Notes under the pieces: model-generated | What the model was told of the DNA's origin: nothing | The model's input: the letters and a program-made list of their open reading frames with translations, nothing else | The model's database searches: none | Program-made: the position numbers and the translations under genes | Shown here: one piece after another, positions 1 to 10,855 of the stretch | Numbering within the stretch: the first letter of the stretch is position 1 | Layout: each line of letters begins with the position of its first letter | Assembly (NCBI GenBank): GCA_037952775.1 | Contig: JBANAY010000003.1 | Location: forward strand, 7,502,001 to 7,566,000 | Length of the DNA stretch: 64,000 nt | Origin: Clonostachys chloroleuca | Taxonomy: Eukaryota > Ascomycota > Sordariomycetes > Hypocreales > Bionectriaceae | Direction: 5' to 3'

Positions 1-576
1 AGATGGAGATGTTTGTACAGCTGCTGGAGAGGCTCCAGGTCAGGTCGATGTTGGTTAATAACTTGAGAAAGTGCCGCCGCCATAGTTTCTTTTTTCTTCG
101 TCCGTACGTGCTCGTTAATCGGTAGTAGACAGCTAGCAGTGTTTTTATTCTTACCCCCGCCCGTGACTCAAGGATTACGTTCATGTGGAGCACAACGTGA
201 TCATTGTTGAGGATGACAACTCCGAATCTCGGATATGACCCGAACTCCTGCCGGATCAGTTCTTGTGACTAGTTCTGCTCCACTAAGCGGTGTACTATAG
301 AATATCGAATAGAATATTCTAGTTCAAGAAAATGTGGCCAGATACACATTCTATAAACTTATGAAGGTGAGCAATTTGTAATAGCTAATGCAGATCTTAA
401 GTGTCGTCCGGCTTATATGACTAAAATGCCCTGACCATTCTTATATCATAACCTCCCACCATAATCCAGAGTCATATGCAAAATGACATTTAGACAAGTC
501 AAAGACACTGGGGCAGAGCAAGCGGTTGCAACACTTCTCCGAACCTATTATTAGGTTTAACCACTTCAAGTGGACA
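1..576. other. left-edge stretch without a recognised gene
   Basis: No open frame with family resemblance is seen. The stretch lies downstream of the minus-strand NmrA-like gene and may include the flank of a gene outside the window. Confidence 0.5.
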
Positions 577-1671
577 CTAACCAGATGTCAACCCAGTCTT
601 GAGAATATCTCGTGGCTGCAGGTTTTCACTGTATCCAACAGCTCTCATCCACTCCTCGACCGTTCGGATACGGTCCGGCTTAATGGCGTCCAGCCGAGCA
701 TAATCTCTTGTCCAAAGCCCCGTGTTGCCGATGCTTTCTTCCCAGATCCCCCACCATGGTACAAACATTTCTCTCATAGTAACCAGCGTCGGGTCTTCAA
801 ATCCAGGAGAATGAGCTGTTCCGAGCTTGAATTCGGGCAGCCCTTGCTGGTTATGCTCTCTAGTCTTGGCCACGAAACTTGCCGGTTTGCCTGTGACGGC
901 TGTGAAAGCGTCGACAATCCTCTGACCAGATGCATGTTCGATCCCAACGCTTAGCTCGTCGCCGCGGAATTTTTCGGGGTTCTCGAACATATGTCTTGCA
1001 AACCAGGCCAGATCATCAAGTGAAACCAGTGCCATTGACCCCTGTTCCCCAATGGATATGGTGAAGACATAGACACCGTCAGCGTTTCGAATCGGGAGGA
1101 GCTCTTTGAGGAGGAAGAAGTCCGCGTACGGACCACTCTCAAGAATGCTCCAGTTCATCTGATCTGTCGGCTGAGATTTTAGGTACTCTAGGTAAAAGAT
1201 GCCAAATTAGTTATGATCTTCAATCCAAGCAATGATCAGTTGCGACGCGAACCTACCCACAACCTTCGCTTTTCCATCCACAAACGGAACACGGTACTTC
1301 GGGTCATACCCGCCCTTCTTGGAAACATATGGAAGGGAGCTATAGATGAAATGTTTTACACCTGATATGTACGCCAATTCGTAAATCCGGATTCCCCAGT
1401 ATATCTCGCTCTTTTCGCCAATGGCAAAACCGTTCGTGTTTACAAAGACAGCATCGATACCCTTGAAGCCGCGGATGAGGGTCTTCTCGTCATATGTATC
1501 GCCTTCCAAGACCTTGATGTTTTTCAATTCAGAAAGAGACTTTGCCTGTTCGGAAGAGGGATCGCGAGTCAGAATGCTGACAGAGTGCCCTCCTCGCGCG
1601 AGATCACGAGCGACATAGCTATTCTGAGCCCCTGCACCGCCGAGGATGAGGATCTTGAGGGAAGGAGCCAT
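577..1671 (-). CDS. NmrA-like family NAD(P)-binding protein
   Basis: Two exons (1671–1257 and 1187–577) with a 69-bp intron (donor GTAGGT, acceptor CCTAG) give 341 residues. The N-terminus starts with a beta strand followed by GGAGAQN, the nucleotide-binding glycine loop of atypical short-chain dehydrogenases. Further on come VFVNTNGF and HFIYSSLP, typical of NmrA/HSCARG proteins, and after the intron WSILESGPYADFF and a conserved C-terminal helical part. The length fits NmrA-like proteins (about 300–350 aa). This family includes NADP(H)-sensing regulators and isoflavone-reductase-like enzymes; the sequence cannot tell which role applies. The splice site is supported because joining the exons restores the expected VVEYLKSQP segment. 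Transcribed away from the PARG/PARP pair; no operon-like link is visible. Confidence 0.85.
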
Positions 1672-3541
1672 TCTTATAGTATCTGTGTTAGGAATCTGAT
1701 TTTATATGTTAGGATTGTTAGGAAGACGGACGATGAGGAAAAAACTAGCTGGCGGGTAGCACCTTTAAGTCAGTTCTCTCATCCAAGTATGATGACATTG
1801 GAGGGCGTTGCCTAACACGAGTCATTCACTAGAGCGAGACGATCTTAGAAATGGACAAATCCGAACCAAGTCCGGACTTCGCCCATTCGTAGTTACCAAT
1901 AGAGTGAGTGGTTGTGACAAATCTGACCCGAAATACTAAGCCGCGACCATGAGCGATGGCCATATCGCGATCATTGTAATTGCGAACATGTCACCACCAC
2001 CATATTACTATTCAACTAGCTACTAATTTTAGAATTACAGGTAATCAAGTTATATTCAATTACGAATTCACAGATTGTCTGGAGAAAAGTGTGGTCTGCT
2101 TAGTCGTCTGGCGTCAAGGGCGCGCAAATTATCGGGTCACTTACATATTATCGGATCACTTATATAATGCAGCCGGCTTAGCAACAACCTCAGGTCGCAG
2201 CGACTTAGACATAAAAAATTACCAGCATATGAATTGGGATAATCTCCTCCGCTGGGCTTTGCCTGAAAATGGCATCAACTTGTTGGTATAGATGTGCAGC
2301 TAGTGGTTGGATGTCGCGAAACCGTGTTTCAAACGAGCGATACGTCGCTTCTCCAATGCTAGGAACGCATCAACAAATAAATTAGTGCCTCACCAAGCAC
2401 GCATCTAGACTTGCGCGGTGTTTGTTTTTGGAAGGTGCTGCGAGCAGAACAAGTTCGCTCACGCTTCGGGGTACCAACTGTGCCCAACTCCGGCCGTAAA
2501 GGGTGAGCAGAGCACTAAGGTTTCTTCAGCAGTTCTAGAAGAATAATCTATCAGCACTAGATTCCGCATCAATGCTCAATTGGATGCGTGCGACAGTAAG
2601 TTGATTTTCATAGAGTATAACGGTGCGTGACTCTGCTAGAGAGATCAGTTCAACACCAGCCAAGTGCTGTGACGTTTCACCGTAGATTCAGCAGGTCAAA
2701 GTGCACTCAATTAATACTAGGCATCTAAGATGAGGAAGATCAAATCCCACTGCAACCTGGGCCCAAATACAAGTGTTGCATCCATCGGCGCTTACGATGT
2801 GAATTCACGCAGAGAGTCGCCTGAAAATGAAAATTGAAACGTGCATAGCGAGAATGACTCAGAGTGTCATCAAAATCCACCAAAATTTGGACAAAATATC
2901 ACAGTTAGTCGTATCAATATGATCAGTCGAAATGTCGCTGAAAAGGGGCGAAGATGGCCTGAAATGGTGAGCCGGATCACTCTGCATTAACTGCCAGCAA
3001 CGACTCCCAATCAGTTTCATGCACATTTGTGTGAAGCCCTGCTCGAAGCCCGAAGCATTCAGGGACAAGGAATTCCCCGACAAGAATGCCTAGAAGCCCT
3101 GTAGCGTGCCACATCAGAGCCCATCTCCACACACACACGCACCATTGCACACATCCTGGGAAGAAGCTGAGGCCCCTGTAAGAAGTCAGCTTTACAGCTT
3201 GGCTAGGCTTATGCAGCCAAGCGCCAAAGCGCAGCCACAATGCGCTGGATGGCTGCTGGTGGTGCTTTGTATTCGTTGCCTTGATGCCACCAAGGACGAC
3301 GCGCAAGACACCTCCCAACACACGCCTTTTGTATGTGGCTATGTGTTCCGATGGTAGGATAGATAGTCCGTATGTAAGGTAGGCATGTATCGAGCCATCG
3401 GTCACGCTACACACTCCTGTCGTGCGGTTGCGAAAGCGTCGAATCTGATATCTGGTCCTGGTCGTCCATCCGCCTACCTCCCTGCGGGCCGTTCCTCCAT
3501 CCGTATCTTGCACTATTCTTATAATTGCAAGCATCCAAACA
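1672..3541. other. long intergenic region
   Basis: About 1.9 kb between divergently transcribed genes. Open frames here (for example 2977–3534 on the minus strand) have no recognisable family and look like chance. It contains the short tandem repeat at 2128–2165 and presumably the promoters of both flanking genes. Confidence 0.5.
2128..2165. repeat. 19-bp tandem direct repeat, two copies
   Basis: Two adjacent 19-bp units, 2128–2146 and 2147–2165, differ at two positions, both transitions (G/A and C/T). Core of the unit is ATTATCGGRTCACTTA. It may be a remnant of a transposon end or a simple local duplication; nothing else in the area identifies an element. Confidence 0.5.
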
Positions 3542-4651
3542 ATGGATTATCTCTTTCGACGTCGTAGAAGCTTGTCACCACCACGTCACAGCAGGCCGTC
3601 AAGAAGAGCGTCATTCTCGCATTCATCACAGCCCTCACGGAGACCATCTCCAAGGCGATCCCCGCATCCGCCGCCATCTTTCCCCCTACGGCCATCATCC
3701 TCACAGCAGCACAGTCGCTTCACCAAAATGACCTCCAACAATCAAAGAGACCATGGCCTCATTGCCGATGGCGAGCAGACTCGTCAGCTTGTTCCCGAGC
3801 TGCTGGCCAAGCTTGGACGCACCAGAGATGCCTCCTCCTCCGTCAGGCACTCAACTCACTCACTACCCTACCTGGATCCCAACAGATGCCCTCTATTTCC
3901 AGAGCCCGCGACCATCCGCGTCGTTAATGAAGACACGCTCAACGCCGCCCTGCGCATGTCCGAGGAAGCATGGGACGACGATAACGCCAACGCCAACGCC
4001 CGCTCGGATGACGACCCGCGCCCAATCCAGCGCCTGCACCCGCTGATCGTCAACTTCGCCAACGGCGAGAAGCCCTGCGGCGGCTGGCTCAACGGCAAGC
4101 TGGCCCAGGAGGAGGCCATCTGCTACCGCAGTTCGCTCTACAAGAGCCTCACCTCGCGCGACTACCCCCTCAGCTGGGACAACGTCATCTACAGCCCCTA
4201 CGTGCTCGTCCTCCGCCAGAGCCTCGCGGATGGCCACCGGCTGTACAAGTTCCCGCCCGACCTGCTCCCCCACGTCAGCTGTCTGACGGTGGCAGCCATT
4301 CGCAGCCCGCGGACGCACACATTCGTCCTGGACGGCGAGCGCAGCCAGGGCCGGCCGCGCGAGAAGCACATCTTCGCCAGCGACAAGGACCGCAGCATCA
4401 CCAAGGCCAAGATGAGGCTGACGCTGCGGGCGGCGGCGCGGCACGGGCAGCAGTCGCTGGTGCTGGGGGCGCTGGGGTGTGGTGTGTATGGGAACCCGGC
4501 CGAGGAGGTGGCCCACTGCTGGCTCGAGGTGCTACGGGAGAACGAGTTTGCGGGCAACTGGTGGAAGAGGGTGTGGTTTGCCGTCTACGACCCCAAGGAG
4601 GATGGGAACTTTAACACATTTCACCGGGTGCTACATGGCCAGCAGGTGTAG
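3542..4651 (+). CDS. microbial-type PARG-domain protein (poly-ADP-ribose glycohydrolase fold, DUF2263/TIGR02452-like)
   Basis: Single exon, 369 residues. The first ~60 residues are rich in Arg, Ser and Pro (SR-like, possibly nuclear targeting); an alternative start is the Met at 3728. From about residue 95 the sequence follows the microbial-type PARG catalytic domain: NFANGEKPCGG at ~171–181, the catalytic-type QEE at 189–191 within LAQEEAICYRSSLY, a central strand reading VIYSPYVLVLR, then LTVAAIRSPR, and a C-terminal ALGCGVYGNP motif typical of macro-like folds. Such enzymes remove ADP-ribose chains or single ADP-ribose from proteins. The third Gly of the usual GGG loop is replaced by Trp (CGGW), so activity is not certain. 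The next gene downstream, in the same direction, is a PARP-like transferase, which makes a writer/eraser relation plausible. Confidence 0.85.
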   Translation: MDYLFRRRRSLSPPRHSRPSRRASFSHSSQPSRRPSPRRSPHPPPSFPLRPSSSQQHSRFTKMTSNNQRDHGLIADGEQTRQLVPELLAKLGRTRDASSSVRHSTHSLPYLDPNRCPLFPEPATIRVVNEDTLNAALRMSEEAWDDDNANANARSDDDPRPIQRLHPLIVNFANGEKPCGGWLNGKLAQEEAICYRSSLYKSLTSRDYPLSWDNVIYSPYVLVLRQSLADGHRLYKFPPDLLPHVSCLTVAAIRSPRTHTFVLDGERSQGRPREKHIFASDKDRSITKAKMRLTLRAAARHGQQSLVLGALGCGVYGNPAEEVAHCWLEVLRENEFAGNWWKRVWFAVYDPKEDGNFNTFHRVLHGQQV

Positions 4652-5623
4652 GTTGCAGGAGATGGATGGGATCATTGGCCATTGAGATGGGTTTCATGAG
4701 AAGGCCTGGCAGGGACAAAGGTTGTGTTTCCTGCGCGGGATCGTAGGATCCGCTGTTTGCCATGTCCAGCTTGTTCAATTACGATGAGAATGTCAACTTG
4801 AAGCACAAATGAATATGCATTTATTAATATCACGCAACGCTGGCCCAACCTTGCTCATCCTCCATGCCTCATGTGGCACATCAAACAGCATTACGAGCCC
4901 GTCCGTCCGTCAAAAGTGCATAGGTAGTAAACAGAGTGGAATCCTCGGATGACAGGCCGTCTTCACAACCAATAGCGCCTGGTTGTCTTACACAATTGTG
5001 CGTGTATGTAAATGTGTAGAGAGAGTCCGCCTCACCTTTTACTCCAGATCTCTCCCCGCCTCTTACCCAGGTCCCAGAATGCCTCGTCCCCGTAGCGAGG
5101 ATCCCTAGCCGCTTTGGCCCCTTGGAGCTGTGCAGGTATTGGCGAGGCACGACAAGGGTGTCGGCCCAGAACAAATGTGTAAAAGATAGCTGACAGCTAG
5201 CGCTGCAGGAGGCCAGCCTTTCAATAATCCAAAGGAATAGGTCAGGGTCTAATGCACCCTGAGTCTCACAAGCAGAAAGCCACACCTGTGAGCTCCTCAG
5301 CTCGGGCAGGCGAGAGATAACTGGCATGCGAGAACAAGCCCCCTCGCGTACTGCAAGCCCCCATGCCGTGTGAGCCATGCTGCCTAGCTGCTGCCTCCGT
5401 ACGGCTGTTTGGCCACGGCTGAGCGCCTATGGTGTTGTATTAGATACCCACGGTCTCGTCTTCGAGGGTGAGATCTAGCCCTCAGCAGACTCCTCTACCT
5501 GTGATGAGCCCTTTGCTCGCACATTGAGTGCTTGTTCTGTACGTATCTACCTGTTTGCTATCTTTTGAAGCATATTCACATCATCAAACACCCAACTGTT
5601 CGTCGCACCAAATCCTGAGCACA
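4652..5623. other. spacer between PARG and PARP-like genes
   Basis: Holds the 3' end of the PARG gene and the promoter of the PARP-like gene. The 165-codon minus-strand open frame at 4881–5378 shows no family signature and is not called. Confidence 0.5.
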
Positions 5624-6618
5624 ATGCCGATGGTACGTCCTTTTTTGTTTTGCGCTCAACGCACCCCGGCAGGACTGACACTTCAAACTAGACATTCGGA
5701 CGACTAGACCCATCACACCACGAACACAAGCTCTGTATGTCCAAGCCAACAATCATCGCATCGTACAAAACTAAGACGGGTTGATCAGATACGCAAAAAT
5801 TCAATGAAGGCTGGGCACATTCTGGGAAGACGGGCCAAGTCCAGGCCATCTACATGGCCAAGGGCACCGAGCTGAGAGCCTCATACCGTGGCCAGCGATT
5901 CGGGAAATACCTGCAAGTCTCCCCAGCCCGCCATTCGTTCCCTCACCCTGCTCACGTCAAAGTCGACAGGAAAGCCAACGGCAACGAATTCAAAACACTC
6001 TTTCACGGGACGAGGCGGTCTTGCAAAAACGGCGATGGCGGAAACACGTTGAAGCCTTGCCAAGATGCCGACTGCTACATGTGCAGCGTGCTGAATCACT
6101 CGTTCCAGCTCAAACATGCCAGTGAGTATCTCCCTACCAAATGCCGTCCTGGCTCGACTTCAGCTAACACAGTCCAGGGGCCGACGGCACGCTGATGTTC
6201 GGCCCTGGCATTTACTCCTCTCCGATCACTTCCAGTACGTCCCGTCCAATCTCCCGCAATTTTATGCGAATTCGGATATTAACTTGACATTTCAGAAGCC
6301 GATCGCTACGCCATGAACCACCATGTTCGATCCTCATTACACGCCATGTTCATCTGCCGTGTTGTCGTTACAAAGCCCCAGCGCCTGACGCAGGCGGATA
6401 ATACCCGAACCTGCCCTGACCCTGGGTACAATTGCGTACGTGCACGGAAGCGGGAAGTGACATGCTGAAAAACATTGGCTAACCCGTCCTCGTAGGTCCA
6501 AGGCCTCACCGTGCAGCAGGGAGGATGCCTGCAATTCCCCGAGTTTGTAGTCTACGACGAGTCGGCCATCGTCCCGGTCGGCGTGATAATGTACACCAGG
6601 CAAGGCTGGACGGGGTAG
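5624..6618 (+). CDS. compact PARP-like ADP-ribosyltransferase
   Basis: Six exons are inferred: 5624–5632, 5692–5734, 5789–6121, 6178–6234, 6296–6435 and 6496–6618. All introns are GT–AG and 54–61 bp; phases agree and the product is 234 residues. The protein is essentially one PARP catalytic fold: LFHGT with His90, FGPGIYSSP with Tyr141, and FPEFVVYDESAI with Glu210 on the last strand, giving the H–Y–E triad of poly-ADP-ribose-polymerase-type (ARTD) enzymes. A Cys-rich insert (Cys96, 108, 113, 116) between the His and Tyr motifs might bind a metal. Unlike the canonical fungal PARP (PrpA) there is no BRCT, WGR or helical regulatory domain. It sits 972 bp after the PARG-domain gene in the same direction. 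Mono- rather than poly-ADP-ribosylation is possible; the product type cannot be read from sequence. Confidence 0.85.
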
Positions 6619-7050
6619 GAGATTGATTGATGAATAACGGTGTAAATGGAGTTTCTTTGACATTCTTTTTTCACAGATTGGACATACGAGTGAGGGTGAT
6701 GGCCCAACCAAAAGGCCTGTTTTATTTCAATCAGCTACCATGCTGAAATCTCTCCCTGATCACATTTCGCCAGGCAGATGGAGTATACAAATGACAAGTT
6801 TAGACGCACGCTCATTCAAGACATGCTGGATATCTCAAATGTAAATTCAACGCCAGAATAGAAGAAAACAAACGTGGAAAAAAAACCCAAATCTTATGAA
6901 CATCGAATAATTATCCCGGTCCTCCAAGGATAAATAAAAAAATGCGCCATCGTCTCCCATGTGTAACGTCGAATGATAAAGAATAATAGTATTATTCGCC
7001 AGGGCCAGCCCGATGACTATCGCATCAACACATGCCCAGCTCGTCCCATC
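6619..7050. other. convergent intergenic spacer
   Basis: A/T-rich 3' flanks of the PARP-like gene and of the small secreted protein gene; no coding signal. Confidence 0.5.
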
Positions 7051-7275
7051 TCAAGACATGCCAGGGACTTCGGAACGCGGCCTGCAAGCCCCTTGGTAGC
7101 AGACTTTGTGGCCGAGGCATAATCTGCGGCAGGTAGCGACGAGAGGTCGCTCTGATCGAGCCTCGACTGCAGGCGGCGGAGGCGCACTGTCGACTGGTTT
7201 GGGCGTCGGGTGGGCGGTGGCAACCTGGGAGAGGCCCAGGACGATGCCGACAAGCACGGCCTTGCTGATGAACAT
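7051..7275 (-). CDS. small secreted cysteine-containing protein
   Basis: Single exon of 74 residues from the Met at 7275. Residues 1–21 (MFISKAVLVGIVLGLSQVAT, then Ala) look like a signal peptide with a lysine followed by a hydrophobic core and an Ala-rich cleavage region. The mature part starts with a Pro-rich stretch (HPTPKPVDSAPPPP) followed by a C-terminal segment with four cysteines in the order C-x3-C-x5-C-x4-C, enough for two disulfides. No family is recognised. The upstream in-frame extension to 7410 would bury the signal peptide and is not used. It could be a secreted peptide or effector-like protein; expression evidence is needed because the frame is short. Confidence 0.5.
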   Translation of the reverse strand: MFISKAVLVGIVLGLSQVATAHPTPKPVDSAPPPPAVEARSERPLVATCRRLCLGHKVCYQGACRPRSEVPGMS

Positions 7276-7684
7276 GGTGGTTGATTTGTCTGTCGCAATA
7301 TACGGTAGGATTTCTTGTGGGTTTCGAGTTCCTCGTTTGATAGTGTACTTGTTATTATATTCGTTTGTTCGCTTTGGTTTGTTCGAGATTAATTTGGTGC
7401 GGCATGCCACCGCCGTGGACTAGACATGCTCAGGATATATCCCATTTCCAGCTTCTAATTATAACATCACTGGCTCTTACTCAGCTCGGCGGACAGGGGC
7501 GAACTGCGAAGGGACGCGGAGTGGAGAGGCGGAAATCAGGCCCAAAGCCCCACAGCAGACTCGCACCACGCAACCCGGATTTGTCCAAAATTCATCCACT
7601 TTCGGCCCCCAATCAGAGGAGAATAACCAAATAAGAAAAAAAATGAAACGTAATAGCAAAAGCAATGCACCGGAAGAGCAAAAA
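7276..7684. other. intergenic, promoter of small secreted protein and tRNA-Gly flank
   Basis: No gene seen. Five T residues on the minus strand at 7680–7684 directly follow the tRNA-Gly 3' end and can serve as the RNA polymerase III terminator. Confidence 0.5.
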
Positions 7685-7766
7685 TGCGTAATCTGGGAAT
7701 CGAACCCAGGGCTCCCCGACGCTGCTCGGATGGCAACGGAGAATTTTACCACTAAACCAATTACGC
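7685..7766 (-). tRNA. tRNA-Gly (GCC) with intron
   Basis: Reverse-strand cloverleaf: acceptor GCGTAAT pairs with ATTACGC; the D arm contains GGTTTAGTGGTA; the anticodon stem CTCCG pairs with CGGGG (one G·U); loop TTGCCA.T has anticodon GCC; the T arm is CTGGG-TTCGATT-CCCAG. About 11 extra bases lie after anticodon position 37, the standard place for a nuclear tRNA intron. A T5 run follows the 3' end. Confidence 0.9.
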
Positions 7767-8456
7767 TGTCGATACTAAGGGTTCCATTAAACTATACTGA
7801 GTACCCTAACAAGCCTAGTCAGTCATGTCCGATTAGTCTTCGATGAACAAACAGAGGGAATGCTCAGAAAAGTTTCATTTAGTCCTTATTTTCTCATAGA
7901 CGAGATGATTTTATTATCATTTAGCTAGTAAAACATTGCACGGGCTGAGAGCGAGCACAGAGACTGAGCAGATGGCATGTCAACTAACCTTGGCACTCAG
8001 ATGTATGGCTAGGCACTAAGTAACTTATATAAAGTACTCAAATTGTCTGGCAACCACATCAAAGCGGATTGAGTCCATGTTGCTAGATGTTTGGGCGCTA
8101 CCACCTACGGTAGCTTTGACGTATTGAAAACCGACACAGTTGCCGCCGCCTCCCAGGAACTATAGGGTAGGCATCCCTCTTTCATGGAGACCACACAATC
8201 ACGACCGATTATCTCGCACAGCGGTTGATTTGATTAAAAGTCAAGCAAATAAGTTTTTGAATATATAATGAATTGGTATTTGATCTGGGGGCTGGGATAA
8301 AAATTGAATAAAAACTCTAACTTTGCGGCTGGGAGCTGGAGCAAACCATCACATCCACCATCAACTCGGATCTCGCAACAGTTTTATGTCTGGCTGACTT
8401 GGGCGCGATGGATATCCTCTTAGTCTTGATGGAGGAACATCCCCTGAACCAGTTTC
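7767..8456. other. intergenic region
   Basis: About 690 bp upstream of tRNA-Gly and downstream of the next minus-strand gene. Nothing recognisable. Confidence 0.5.
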
Positions 8457-10855
8457 CTAAGCAATCACAAAAGCCTTCGCGTGCCAGCCGAGCCTCCTTT
8501 GAAGTCTGCCTGCTATGAATCGTACCTCATGGGGCGAAAATGTCGTCTCCGGATGCGGTTTATGGAAGAGCATAGCATTTCCCGTTATCTGGTTCGTAAA
8601 CTGCCACCTTGACCCACCCGCAGGTTCTATCGAGTAACGGCCCTTGTACGTCATGGCATAGACGAATTCCTTCCAAGATAACTGCCCTCTTTCTGAATGC
8701 GCATCAGGATCAAGAAACAGTTTACGGAACGCACGGAACGCTCTTGCGTTGACCTGGATTGGTTCGACGATGGGCTCCACCTCTTCGTCATCAATAGGAA
8801 CAGGAAGTGGCAGATCTTGCATCGATGGCTCACCTCGCGTCTTCGTTTTGGGCTTCCTGGGCTCCTCCTTGACGGGGCTCTGTTCGCTCGCAATGCGAAG
8901 ACTTTCCAGGACACTAAAGGGAACTTCGTCTTCGGTGGGAGGCTGTGAAGGCGCATGGTCAATCGGTGTTGGCGATGGCTCTATCCACTCGGGCGTGCGG
9001 TGCTTCGGATGTGGGAGGTGATGGAAAAACCGCATCAAGCAAGTATCTATGAGATTTTGGTCGCAAGTGGCCTTCTCGTCCATGTAGTCCCAGATCAAAT
9101 CCAAATTACCTTCAGCGTGCCGCATTTTATCTGTGTTCTCCTTTGTCTTACGCTTCGTAGACGGGTGATCGTACTTGTGATCCGTCGGATCACATAAGAA
9201 GGGGACATCTTTCAGCAGTGATTCGACTAGAGGAGAAGTCGCTTTGGCAATGGGTTTAAAACAAGCCTCCCACGCAACGGAGATTATGTAATCGACTCTT
9301 TTCGATTCTTGTTCAAAGCTTCGAGACCAGGGAAAAAAACATCTGGAGCTGGTTGGTGCACTGTGCGATGATGGAGAGGTCGCCGATAAGGCTCGCCGTC
9401 GTCGGGCTCAAAAGGTCGCGAGTCTGGGGCTCATCCGTCATGTACCGGGATAGCTCGTCCAAATAAGCAGACATCTTATCCAGTTCAGAGACTTCAATGC
9501 ACCGAAGCAGTGGCAGTATCTTGTTAATGAACTTGATGACAACTGATGACTTGTCGACTGAGTATCTGATCTGAGCTTCCTGACGATGACTATCCGGGCG
9601 AAGGAAAAATCGGCGTAGAGGCGGCGAAGGCGGCACTTGCTCATGAATTGCGCGCACGAGTAACACGAGCGATTGGTGAAGTGCGCTTCGGAAACCGACC
9701 AGCGAACGGAAGAGTAGTATGGGCAGATTTTTTTCCGGAGTTAATGACGGGCCATGCATCATGTATTCTTTCCGTACCATCGCCAATACCCCCTGGAGCC
9801 TGGCGAACATCTCCAATTGTTCGTACATTCTCTGTCTCATCCGGGCCAATGAGTGAGCCCACATTATAGAGGAATCCGGTTGCGATACTGTTTTGCTCTC
9901 AATGTCAAGCACATAACCACTTCGTCCTCGGTTGTCTTGGACCGAACCGGGGTTGTGCTCCAGTTCTTCTTTCCATTCTCTCACAAAGTACGCAGGATCT
10001 TCACGAAGCGCCACCATGTGATCCACTGCGGCAGCAAATCTGGCTTCGAGAAGCGCTTTGATACGGTGGATATCGAGACCAGGAGGGGGGAGATAGGCAG
10101 CCTCCTCGACTATAGTCGAGAGAGATGTATATCGATTTTCATCTGCCTTAGTCTTCTTGAACTTTGGCTCCGGGAGAACCGGGTACTTGCCAGAGAATAC
10201 CTCACCAGGAGATATCATGGATTATGTACATAGAGCAGTAGATCAGAGACCGTAGGAGGAACTTCTGAAATGAAAGAATGTTCCATGCTTCGGGAATTTG
10301 GAACAATATGCCGTGATGAAGGCTATTGTACGGGGGTGGGACGTCATCTCGCAACATGACTTTTCCATAATCCTCTTCACCGTTGAGGAAAACCACGCTT
10401 TCAGTTGGGATTGTTTCTTTGTACTGTTTCAAGGTCCCGTTATATATGCTCGCCCCATCTTGTCCAGCAAATGTACAAGGGTGAAAACGGGCTCTTGACT
10501 TTATCAAAAGCAGAAGATTCAGTGGCCTGCACAGGTCTTCTTGGTTGATATGTGTCCATATGTTTTTTGCTGAGCCATCGGATGTGTCTGGTTGATCTCT
10601 GTTGCTTGAGAGCTTCCAGGGGGTCCCCGCTATGTTCGCCGCAGATAAGTGGCCATGTCTTCGCTTGGCTATTTCTGGCCAAACTCGAAGCAAAAGGCTT
10701 GCACGTTGGCTCTTGGTCTTCTTGGACCAGCGTTTTTGTATCGTGGCTTCATGACGCATCACGACGGCCTGCAGGCAATGGTAATGATCAAGAACTTTGG
10801 CGGCATACCGTTCAATCTGAGCGCGTTGGACAGGCGTTAGTGTTGTTTCGCACAT
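8457..10855 (-). CDS. large fungal protein of unknown function, reading frame interrupted twice
   Basis: Coding potential runs through three frames: 10855–10202, 10218–9313 and about 9332–8457. Allowing one surplus base at each of two points gives about 798 residues. The first break lies within 10202–10221, between the stop of frame 1 and a TAA upstream of frame 2. The second coincides with a run of seven A (plus strand) at 9333–9339. No intron with matching phase was found at either point. The N-terminus (TPVQRAQIERYAAKVLDHYH... and RWSKKTKSQRASLLLRVWP) and the C-terminus (FHKPHPETTFSPHEVRFIAG) resemble a widespread, often multi-copy family of fungal hypothetical proteins of about 800 aa; I know no assigned function. 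The protein is mainly helical with an acidic/Pro-rich linker near 600–690. Either a recent pseudogene or a gene hit by sequence errors. Confidence 0.6.

Noticed and set aside
577..954. Plus-strand open frame 526–954 over the NmrA-like gene
   Set aside because: Antisense shadow of the NmrA-like C-terminal exon.
2977..3534. 185-codon minus-strand open frame
   Set aside because: No family resemblance or domain pattern; it lies in the promoter area of the PARG-domain gene.
3893..4516. 207-codon minus-strand open frame over the PARG-domain gene
   Set aside because: G/C-rich antisense shadow; the plus-strand frame carries the conserved motifs.
4881..5378. 165-codon minus-strand open frame between the PARG and PARP-like genes
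   Set aside because: No recognisable motif, no clear start context and no sign of splicing to anything else.
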